DNA from: Acidimicrobiaceae bacterium
GTDB lineage: Bacteria; Actinomycetota; Acidimicrobiia; Acidimicrobiales; Aldehydirespiratoraceae
DNA: 19,419 bases
Reading direction: 5' to 3'
Assembly (NCBI GenBank): GCA_009840695.1
Contig: VXNG01000259.1
Location: 1 to 19,419, forward strand
Below are positions 13,963-19,419 of this stretch, one piece after another. Every line of letters begins with the position of its first letter. Position 1 is the first letter of the stretch. A program made the position numbers and the translations under genes. Under the pieces are notes generated by a model. That model had not been told where the DNA came from. It was given only the letters and a program-made list of their open reading frames with translations, and ran no database searches.

Positions 13963-14907
13963 ATGAGCCCCCACACCCCGCAGGACCTCGTCCCCGTGAC
14001 GGTGATCGCCGGCTACCTCGGCGCAGGCAAGACCACGCTGATCAACGAGCTGCTGGCCCACGACCACGGCCGGCGCCTGGCCGTGCTGGTCAATGACTTC
14101 GGCGCGGTCAACATCGACGCCGCCCTCATCGCCGACCACGACGGCCAGACGATCAGCCTCAAGAACGGATGCGTCTGCTGCTCGATCGCCGACGAGCTCG
14201 GCGACGCCCTCGACCAGGTGCTCACCCTCGAACCGGCCCCCGACCAGATCGTGATCGAGGCCAGCGGCGTCGCCGACCCGGCCAACGTGGCCGCCTACGG
14301 CCAGGGCTGGCCCGGCTGCCGACTCGACGCGGTCGTTGTGCTGGCCGACGCCGAGACGGTGCAAGCCAAGTCGCGCGACCAGTTCGTGGGTGAGCTGGTG
14401 GTCCGCCAGCTCCGCCGGGCCGACATCATCATGGCGACCAAACGCGACCTCGTCACCGAGGCCGGGCTAACGGCCGTCACGGGTTGGCTCGCCGTAACAG
14501 CCCCCGGCGCACCGATACTCACCCGGCGCGCCGGTCAACTGGAACCCGAGCTGCTTCTGGAGACGACCCAACCCATCGACAGGCCCCGGCGGCAGCCGTC
14601 CCCCGCTGGCAACGGCCCGGCCGAGCCAGCCTTCGACTCGGCCGTCGTCGAGGTCGACGGCACCCTCGACCGGGACCGGGTGGAAGCCGCGATGGCGGAC
14701 TGGCCCGAATCCGTCCTGCGGGTCAAGGGAATCCTCCGGTTCAACGGCGCAGCCGGCGGGCTCCACATCATCCAGAGAGTCGGACGGCGCTGGAACATCG
14801 AACCAGCCCCCAACAGCCTCGATCCAAGCCGCAGCGGCACCCTCGTGGTGATCGGCCTGCCCGGCACCCTCCATCACGGCGACCTCACCGCCTCACTGCT
14901 CAGCTAA
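13963..14907 (+). CDS. COG0523 (CobW/P47K-like) GTPase, putative metallochaperone
   Basis: A 314-residue G3E-family GTPase thought to deliver metal to a client enzyme using GTP hydrolysis. Visible motifs are Walker A GYLGAGKTT (17-25), VNDFGAVNID in the switch region (43-52), the metal-binding CxCC motif NGCVCC (Cys70, Cys72, Cys73), IEASGVADP (98-106) and TKRD (159-162), which stands in place of the usual NKxD. The C-terminal domain (about 225-314) fits CobW_C with VLRVKGILRF and a late His pair. A His-rich linker, seen in some zinc chaperones, is absent. The start ATG follows the amidohydrolase stop by 2 bp, which points to that enzyme as client. Alternatives are a nitrile hydratase-type activator or a general zinc-homeostasis GTPase. 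Confidence 0.92.
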   Translation: MSPHTPQDLVPVTVIAGYLGAGKTTLINELLAHDHGRRLAVLVNDFGAVNIDAALIADHDGQTISLKNGCVCCSIADELGDALDQVLTLEPAPDQIVIEASGVADPANVAAYGQGWPGCRLDAVVVLADAETVQAKSRDQFVGELVVRQLRRADIIMATKRDLVTEAGLTAVTGWLAVTAPGAPILTRRAGQLEPELLLETTQPIDRPRRQPSPAGNGPAEPAFDSAVVEVDGTLDRDRVEAAMADWPESVLRVKGILRFNGAAGGLHIIQRVGRRWNIEPAPNSLDPSRSGTLVVIGLPGTLHHGDLTASLLS

Positions 14908-14939
14908 CACCCACGCTGTAGCCCATTTCCTACGGGACA

Positions 14940-14963
14940 CAGGCCCGGCCTGGTGCTGAGCAC
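14940..14963. promoter_or_regulatory. Two adjacent perfect dyads before the SDR-Rieske pair
   Basis: CAGGCC-C-GGCCTG (14940-14952) is followed without a gap by GTGCT-G-AGCAC (14953-14963). They sit in the 85-bp space between the COG0523 gene and the SDR gene, about 30 bp before the SDR ATG. Both could fold in RNA, but no T-run follows, so a terminator is unlikely and paired operators are possible. No clear promoter hexamers were found in the gap. Confidence 0.4.
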
Positions 14964-14992
14964 TCATAGACCAGTTGCTAACATCGAGGACC

Positions 14993-15760
14993 ATGTTCGA
15001 CTTGACCGGCAAGGTCGCACTGGTGACCGGTGGAGGCGGCGGTCTAGGGGGAGCAGTCGTCGAGGCGCTGGCCAGCCAGGGTGCGACCGTAGTGGTCACC
15101 GACCTGGACGGAACTGCCGCCGAAGCCGCGGCCGAGGGGGCATCGGGCGCCAGCGGGACCGTCGTGCCCTACCCGCTCGACGTGACCGACGAGAACGACG
15201 TCGACCGCGTCTTCACCGAGGTCGAACAGACCATCGGCTCGGTGGACGTGCTGGTGGCGATGGCCGGCATCGGCCAGGTGATCCGCTTCGAGGAGATGTC
15301 CTTCGAGGACTGGCGCAGCATGGTCGGCGTCCACCTCGACGGGACGTTCCTGTGCAGCCGCCGGGCGCTGGGGCCGATGCTCGAGCGCCGCAACGGCAGG
15401 ATCATCGCCATATCGTCCATCGTCGCCACCACCGGTGTCGCCTACGAGGTGCACTACTCGGCGGCCAAGGCCGGGATCGAGGGAATGGTGCACGCCCTGG
15501 CCCGCGAGGTCGCCAGCAGGGGCGTGACCGTCAACGCCATCGCTCCCGGATACTTCGACACCCAGCTCAACGACCTCGCCCCGCCGGAGATCATGGAGGC
15601 GATCGTCGCCAACATCCCCCTGGGCCGGTTCGGGCAGCCGGCAGAACTCGGCTATCTGGCCGTATATCTGGCCTCCGACGAGGCCGCCTATCTCACCGGG
15701 GAGGTGATCAGCCCGCATGGCTGCTTCTCATACGGATCTGCAGATCAGATCCCCATATAG
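14993..15760 (+). CDS. Short-chain dehydrogenase/reductase with altered NAG and Asn positions
   Basis: SDR of 255 residues. The nucleotide-binding site TGGGGGLGG (12-20), Asp37 after strand 2 (NAD-type), Asp63 in PLDVTD, and catalytic Ser141/142, Tyr155 (HYSAAK) and Lys159 are present. Two conserved spots differ. The NNAG motif reads AMAG (89-92), and the Asn of the catalytic tetrad, normally in VNLxGTF, is His114 in VHLDGTF. The enzyme may still work, since Ser-Tyr-Lys is intact, but the proton relay would differ. The start is the ATG at 14993 with GAGG only a few nt upstream; a TTG at 14975 is the alternative. Its last 44 bp overlap the Rieske oxygenase gene, which implies coupled expression. 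A dihydrodiol- or alcohol-dehydrogenase role next to that oxygenase is inference. Confidence 0.9.
   Translation: MFDLTGKVALVTGGGGGLGGAVVEALASQGATVVVTDLDGTAAEAAAEGASGASGTVVPYPLDVTDENDVDRVFTEVEQTIGSVDVLVAMAGIGQVIRFEEMSFEDWRSMVGVHLDGTFLCSRRALGPMLERRNGRIIAISSIVATTGVAYEVHYSAAKAGIEGMVHALAREVASRGVTVNAIAPGYFDTQLNDLAPPEIMEAIVANIPLGRFGQPAELGYLAVYLASDEAAYLTGEVISPHGCFSYGSADQIPI
15700..15709 (+). promoter_or_regulatory. Perfect extended Shine-Dalgarno inside the SDR gene
   Basis: GGAGGTGATC complements the 3' end of 16S rRNA over ten bases and lies 7 nt before the ATG at 15717. It is written through the SDR codons for Gly-Glu-Val-Ile near the C-terminus. It makes the start of the Rieske gene certain and predicts strong, partly independent translation of the oxygenase. 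Confidence 0.75.
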
Positions 15761-16817
15761 CCTCACACCCAACAGCGTCTTCCTCCCGGCTGAGGCGTAC
15801 ACGTCGCCGGAGTTCTACGACGCGGAGATGCGCAGCGTGTTCCCGTCGAGCTGGTTCCTGGCCGCCGACCTGGCCTATCTCGCTGAGCCGGGAGACTTCG
15901 TCACCAAGATGATCGGCTACGAGCCGGTCCTCATCGTCCGCGACGACGACAACGAACTCCACGCCTTCGCCAACATCTGCCCCCACCGGGGAACGGTGAT
16001 CATGAAGGGCTCAGGCAACTGCGAGTCGAGGATGGTGTGCCCGTACCACGGCTGGAGCTACAACCCCGACGGCACGCTGCGGGCGATCCCCAACCAGCGA
16101 GGCTTCGACGACCGGTTCGACCGTGACGAGATGAGGCTGCGGCCCCTGCGCTTCGACATCTGGGAGCGTTTCGTCTTCGTGAACGTCGACGGATCCGCTC
16201 CCCCGCTGCTGGACTACCTGGAGGCCGCGCCGAGCCTGCTGGCCGGGCACGGCATCAGCGCGCTGAGCCCAACCGTCTCGATCGACGACACCATCGACGT
16301 CAACTGGAAGGTGTTCGTCGACAACGCCCTCGACGACTACCACATCCCGATCGTCCACGCCGACACCCTGCAGCCGTTCCACGAGGGGATGGAGTTCCGC
16401 GAGGACATCGGCGACCGCTACGTGAGCGTGCTGGTCGCGCCCATGAACGACTACGGCCGGTCGATATTCCCGGACCGGGAGGGCATGGGCGAGGAGCAGT
16501 CCCAGGTGACGTACGCCATAGACGTGTTCCCCAACGTGACGATCCTCGCGTTCCCCGACGGCGGCATCACCACGCTTCAACTCCTGCCGCTGGCGATCGA
16601 CAAGACCGCCGTCGAGCTGCGGTCGTACTCGCACCGGCCCGACGACATCGGCCCCGAGGAGGAGAAGTTCTCGATCGACTTCCTGACCGAGGACTACCGG
16701 GTCATGCACCGGGTGCAGCAGGCGCTGCGGTCGCGGCACTTCCAGCCCGGCCCGGCCCACTACCGCGAGGGCCGGACGGCCGCGTTCCATCGCAGCCTGC
16801 TCACGGTGATGGGCTAG
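15717..16817 (+). CDS. Rieske non-heme iron oxygenase, alpha (catalytic) subunit
   Basis: A 366-residue oxygenase that would activate O2 at a mononuclear iron, using electrons passed through a Rieske [2Fe-2S] cluster. The cluster ligands are clear: Cys88-Pro-His90 and Cys108-Pro-Tyr-His111, within CPHRG and CPYHGWSY. The C-terminal catalytic domain shows NWKVFVDNALDDYHIPIVH (about 196-214), with His209 and His214 as iron ligands and Asp206/Asp207 as the bridge towards the neighbouring Rieske centre. A carboxylate for the facial triad probably lies in DFLTEDYRVMH (321-331). The length is nearer to alpha3-type monooxygenases or demethylases than to the ~450-residue naphthalene-type dioxygenases. 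The E-C-Y-H-C pattern of choline/carnitine monooxygenases is not present. No reductase, ferredoxin or beta subunit is in the window, so electron donors must lie elsewhere. The substrate is unknown. Confidence 0.93.
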   Translation: MAASHTDLQIRSPYSLTPNSVFLPAEAYTSPEFYDAEMRSVFPSSWFLAADLAYLAEPGDFVTKMIGYEPVLIVRDDDNELHAFANICPHRGTVIMKGSGNCESRMVCPYHGWSYNPDGTLRAIPNQRGFDDRFDRDEMRLRPLRFDIWERFVFVNVDGSAPPLLDYLEAAPSLLAGHGISALSPTVSIDDTIDVNWKVFVDNALDDYHIPIVHADTLQPFHEGMEFREDIGDRYVSVLVAPMNDYGRSIFPDREGMGEEQSQVTYAIDVFPNVTILAFPDGGITTLQLLPLAIDKTAVELRSYSHRPDDIGPEEEKFSIDFLTEDYRVMHRVQQALRSRHFQPGPAHYREGRTAAFHRSLLTVMG

Positions 16818-16850
16818 GAGCTCCTCGCCCCAGCCCCGGCTCTCTAGCCG
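16816..16850. terminator. Possible bidirectional terminator or hairpins between convergent genes
   Basis: The Rieske stop overlaps the palindrome AGGAGCTCCT (16816-16825), and a hairpin CGGCT-CTCT-AGCCG follows (16837-16850), overlapping the cupin stop. Both are short and lack T-runs, so this is a weak call based on position between convergent genes. Confidence 0.28.
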
Positions 16851-17173
16851 AGCAGCTCGACCTGGATGTCGCGATAGCGCCGCACTCCGGAGTTGATGGC
16901 CACCTCGGTGGCGCCCTTGTGCAGGAAGACGCTCTGTCCGGGCTCAACCACCACCGATCCGTAGCCGTCACCCGATCGTTCCTCGCTCGCCTCATCCGGC
17001 TCGACGGTCACGTGGTCGCCCTCCACCACCACCACGACGTAGTCGTTCTCGTGATGGTGCAGCGGCGATCTCTGGCCCGGTTCGAGAATCATCTCCCAGA
17101 TCCGGACGTGCTCGTCCTCGTACAGCACCCGGTCGCCTATAGGGCCGATCTCAGGATTGTCGGGGGCGGTCAT
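16844..17173 (-). CDS. Small cupin-domain protein
   Basis: A 109-residue single-domain cupin. Motif 1 is PGQRSPLHHHENDYVVVVVEG (cut from about 32-52) with candidate metal ligands among His39, His40, His41 and Glu42. Motif 2 is PGQSVFLHKGATEVAIN (78-94) with His85. It is a soluble beta-barrel; small cupins serve as dioxygenases, isomerases or metal-binding regulators, and none can be preferred here. It has a strong SD, AAGGAGG, 4 nt before the ATG and lies 40 bp after the SDR gene on the same strand, so it is likely the last gene of the transporter-SDR unit. A weak hairpin (AGGCA/TGCCT, 17195-17210) lies in that gap. It converges on the Rieske gene with a 26-bp gap. Confidence 0.87.
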   Translation of the reverse strand: MTAPDNPEIGPIGDRVLYEDEHVRIWEMILEPGQRSPLHHHENDYVVVVVEGDHVTVEPDEASEERSGDGYGSVVVEPGQSVFLHKGATEVAINSGVRRYRDIQVELLG

Positions 17174-17213
17174 AGAACCTCCTTGAACGCCTCTAGGCAG
17201 AAGGATGCCTCCT

Positions 17214-17969
17214 CTAGAACACCAAGCCGCCGGTGATCGCGATCGCTTCGCTGGTGACGAACTTTGCCAGGTCCGACAGCAGGTAGACCACCGTTCCGGC
17301 TACATCATCAGGCGTGGACAGCCGGCCCAGCGGAGTGCTGTCGACGATGGTCTGCTCCACCTCGCCTGGGTCGACACCCTCATCGGTGGCGTACACCTCG
17401 ATGATCTCGGTATTCATGCGCGAGTCCACCGCGCCGGGGCACACGGAGTTCACCCGAATCCCGCTGGGGCCGAGCTCGCGGGCCAACGACTGGGTGAAGC
17501 CGATCACACCGAACTTGGAGGCGCTGTAGTGGGCGATGTCAGGCTCGCCCCGCAGGCCCCCGATCGACGAGAAGGTCACGATCGACCGGCCGACCGCGGG
17601 CGACTCCTCCGAGAGCATGCGGCGGGCACCAGCCTGGCAGCAGAGGAAGGTGCCCGTCAGGTTCACGTCGATGACCCGGCGCCAGTCGACCGGGTCCAGA
17701 TCCACCACCGGGGCCATGCTCAATACTCCGGCCGAGGTCACCAGCCCGGTGAGAGTATCGGTGCTGAAGCAGTCGTTGATGGCCGCCGCGACAGCGTCCG
17801 CGTCGGTCACATCGACGCATCGGCCGGCCATTCCCAGCGCGTCGAGGGCGTCTTGGTCGCGGTCCCAGACCTCGACATCGGCACCGTGCTCGGCAATCGT
17901 GGCGGCGACCACGCCCCCGATGTCGCCCACTCCGGTGACGACCACACGATGGTCCGACAGCAGTCCCAT
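17214..17969 (-). CDS. Short-chain dehydrogenase/reductase with unusual glycine motif
   Basis: SDR of 251 residues. The catalytic Asn103 (DVNLTGTF), Ser134/135, Tyr148 (HYSASK) and Lys152 are all present, together with PGAVDSRM and a C-terminal GGLVF. The N-terminal cofactor motif reads TGVGDIGG (12-19): aligned to TGxxxGxG, the middle Gly is Ile and the pattern looks more like GxGxxG. Asp36 after strand 2 suggests NAD. The usual NNAG is TSAG (78-81). The ATG at 17969 overlaps the permease stop as TGATG, so the gene is translationally coupled to the nucleoside-type transporter and may act on its substrate. The open frame extends to 18566 but that part overlaps the permease gene and is not coding. 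Confidence 0.91.
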   Translation of the reverse strand: MGLLSDHRVVVTGVGDIGGVVAATIAEHGADVEVWDRDQDALDALGMAGRCVDVTDADAVAAAINDCFSTDTLTGLVTSAGVLSMAPVVDLDPVDWRRVIDVNLTGTFLCCQAGARRMLSEESPAVGRSIVTFSSIGGLRGEPDIAHYSASKFGVIGFTQSLARELGPSGIRVNSVCPGAVDSRMNTEIIEVYATDEGVDPGEVEQTIVDSTPLGRLSTPDDVAGTVVYLLSDLAKFVTSEAIAITGGLVF

Positions 17970-19066
17970 CAGTCGTGCTCCCGGATCAGCGGGATGGCCA
18001 GATAGCGGGGCGCAGCGGCCCGCGCTCCCATGATGGCCAGAGCCGCGATGGTCACTACGAAGGGCATCGAGAGCCACAGCTCGGAAGGAAGGGTGATGCC
18101 CGGCTGCACGAAGCTCAACACTAAGGTCGTGATCGAGACGGCGGCCAGCGCCACCGCAGTCACCACGTGCCACCTGTTCTGCCAGTCGAAGCGCCGCCGG
18201 ACGAGCATGTAGACCAGAGACACCCCCGCCACTATGGCCAGCAGCAGCCAGACCTCCCGCGGCAGGTCGGGGATTATCTGGAGCCGCCGCTGCAGGGCAG
18301 TCGTCGCCCCGAACAGCAGGCAGGCCCACATCAGACCCGAGACGCGCCACATGCCGAAGATCACCGCGGCCACCGCCAGGAATCCCCGACCCGAGGTCAT
18401 CTGGTTGAGGAAGATGCCGACCTCGCCGACCGACAGGAAGGCACCGGCCCAGCCGGCGAACGCCCCCGCCGCCAATGTCGCCAGCCAGCGGATCCGGCGG
18501 GGACTGAGGCCCGCGGTCTCGGCCGCGTCGGGGAGGTCGCCGGCCGCCCGGACGGCCAACCCCCACGTGGTGCGGTACAGGACGAACCAGACAACCGGAA
18601 GGAGCAGGAACGAGAGGTACACCACCGGGCGCTGCCGGAACACTGCCTCACCCAGGAAGGGGATGCTCTCGAGACCGGGGATCTCGAGCCGCCCCATGGG
18701 CTTGATGATGGTCGCCCTCTCGCTGCCCTCGAACAGGGCGCGGAAGGCCGAGCTGGTCACGCCGATGGCGAGGATGAGCACACCGATGCCGACCACGATC
18801 TGGTCGGAGTTGGTGTTGATCGAGAAGAAGGCCATGACCGCGGCGATGGCGACGCCGGCCACCGCGCCGACGAGCATCGCCCCCCAGATGGTGCCGAACT
18901 CGAGGGCGGCCCAGTAGGAGAAGAACGCCCCGAACAGCATCATCCCCTCCAGCCCGACGTTGATCACCCCGGCTCGCTGCGAGATCAGCTCGCCCATGCC
19001 GGCCAGCAGCAGCGGCGCGGTGGCGGCGAGGGCGGCCGCCACCCAGACAGCGTCGAACACACCCAT
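17969..19066 (-). CDS. ABC transporter permease, BMP/nucleoside type (YufQ-like, BPD_transp_2)
   Basis: A 365-residue inner-membrane permease with about nine or ten hydrophobic segments. The N-terminal region has ATAPLLLAGMGELISQRAGVINVGLEGMMLFGAF, the family signature (about 15-48) found in COG1079 permeases of guanosine/nucleoside-type importers. The cytoplasmic coupling part is GDLPDAAETAGLSPRRIRWLATLAAG. The C-terminal AAPRYLAIPLIREH matches the short tail usual in this family. The start ATG overlaps the stop of the preceding permease as TGATG. The order, YufP-like then YufQ-like, matches the yufNOPQ type, so the lipoprotein and ATPase genes are expected upstream, beyond the window. Nucleosides are the best-studied ligands, but related systems carry other small molecules. 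Confidence 0.92.
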   Translation of the reverse strand: MGVFDAVWVAAALAATAPLLLAGMGELISQRAGVINVGLEGMMLFGAFFSYWAALEFGTIWGAMLVGAVAGVAIAAVMAFFSINTNSDQIVVGIGVLILAIGVTSSAFRALFEGSERATIIKPMGRLEIPGLESIPFLGEAVFRQRPVVYLSFLLLPVVWFVLYRTTWGLAVRAAGDLPDAAETAGLSPRRIRWLATLAAGAFAGWAGAFLSVGEVGIFLNQMTSGRGFLAVAAVIFGMWRVSGLMWACLLFGATTALQRRLQIIPDLPREVWLLLAIVAGVSLVYMLVRRRFDWQNRWHVVTAVALAAVSITTLVLSFVQPGITLPSELWLSMPFVVTIAALAIMGARAAAPRYLAIPLIREHD

Positions 19067-19419
19067 CAGGTCACCGCCGCCGCGCCGGGAACATCGGACG
19101 GATCGGAATCGTCGCGTTCGGTGTCGACCCGCACGGAGCGGGCCTTGCGCACGATGGCGCTCGAACCCGTCACCAGCAGGAGGACTATCCCCAAGGTCAC
19201 AAGAGTCAACTCGGCGGGCACCCCGAGACGGGCCTCCATCAGACCGCCTCCCAGCCCGAGGCTGGCCAGCAGCACCGCCGCCGGGATGGCGGCGTAGGGC
19301 GAGTTGAGGGCGAGCAGAGCCACGACGATGCCCTCCAGGTTGTAGCTCGCCGCGAACCCCTCGGCCATGACCTCGGTCTCGCCGCCCAGCACCAGCCCCG
19401 CGCCCGCGATCCCGCTGAT
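19066..19419 (-). CDS. ABC transporter permease, BMP/nucleoside type (YufP-like, C-terminal part)
   Basis: The last 117 residues of a permease whose gene runs off the window; the frame is open to the edge. Visible are GLVLGGETEVMAEGFAASYN, then YNLEGIVVALLALNSPYAAIPAAVLLASLGLGG, MEARLGVPAELTLVTLGIVLLLVTGSS, and a hydrophilic tail of about 30 residues rich in Arg/Asp/Ser. These fit the C-terminus of COG4603-type permeases (BPD_transp_2). It pairs with the YufQ-like permease encoded next to it, with overlapping stop and start. The GTG at 19392 is internal, not a start. Confidence 0.86.
   Translation of the reverse strand: MSGIAGAGLVLGGETEVMAEGFAASYNLEGIVVALLALNSPYAAIPAAVLLASLGLGGGLMEARLGVPAELTLVTLGIVLLLVTGSSAIVRKARSVRVDTERDDSDPSDVPGAAAVT

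Noticed and set aside
17970..18566. Extension of the SDR gene into the YufQ-like permease gene
   Set aside because: The segment is Arg/Gly/Pro-rich and out of frame with the permease, which shows clear membrane segments and family motifs.
18167..19297. Plus-strand open frame of 376 codons
   Set aside because: Antisense to the permease genes; its hydrophilic Gln/His/Arg-rich translation is typical of the reverse of membrane-protein codons.
1..19419. Mobile element, phage, toxin-antitoxin, CRISPR or biosynthetic cluster
   Set aside because: No transposase, integrase, repeats with spacers, terminal inverted repeats, PKS/NRPS or toxin-like small genes were seen on either strand.

Overview
The window is GC-rich DNA packed with genes on both strands. 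It most likely comes from an actinomycetote, perhaps Acidimicrobiia-like. The grounds are the high GC, frequent GTG starts, GGAGG-type ribosome binding sites, many start/stop overlaps, and a Tat lipoprotein with the 'CGDDDD' plus Thr/Ala/Pro linker common in that group. This is inference, because there is no rRNA or other marker gene. No tRNA, insertion sequence, CRISPR array or phage gene was seen. The content looks like a chromosomal catabolic and transport neighbourhood.

Layout: (1) 2-1000 (+) is the 3' end of a flavin amine oxidase, meeting the next gene tail to tail on a shared CTAG. (2) 12168-997 (-) is a long same-strand run. It holds a calcium-loop beta-propeller lipoprotein, then an EthD-like protein, an SDR dehydrogenase, a solute-binding-protein homologue with no signal peptide, a Tat lipoprotein solute-binding protein, OppB/C/D/F-type transporter subunits, and a small alpha/beta-hydrolase-like protein without the nucleophile serine. 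The last genes are joined by 4-bp GTGA and ATGA overlaps. Good promoters lie before the EthD gene and before the lipoprotein SBP. They share a 15-nt element with one mismatch, which suggests a regulon. (3) 12311-16817 (+) holds an amidohydrolase, a COG0523 (CobW-like) GTPase, an SDR with altered motif residues, and a Rieske oxygenase alpha subunit. The oxygenase ribosome binding site lies inside the SDR gene and is a ten-base perfect match to the 16S anti-SD. (4) 19419-16844 (-) holds two permeases of a BMP/nucleoside-type ABC importer (YufP/YufQ-like, the first cut by the window edge), an SDR joined to them by a TGATG overlap, and a small cupin.

Reading of the whole: two importers of different families sit beside oxidative enzymes (amine oxidase, Rieske oxygenase, three SDRs) and hydrolytic enzymes (amidohydrolase, hydrolase-like protein). 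This fits uptake and breakdown of small organic substrates, probably N-containing or peptide-like, but no substrate can be named from sequence. The more unusual points are the shared promoter element, the leaderless SBP inside an importer operon, the hydrolase-like protein with Gly in the nucleophile position, the amidohydrolase/COG0523 pairing, and tandem perfect dyads before the SDR-Rieske pair. Nothing here proves a wholly new system. The EthD-SDR-SBP-Opp-hydrolase unit is the best candidate for an undescribed pathway.
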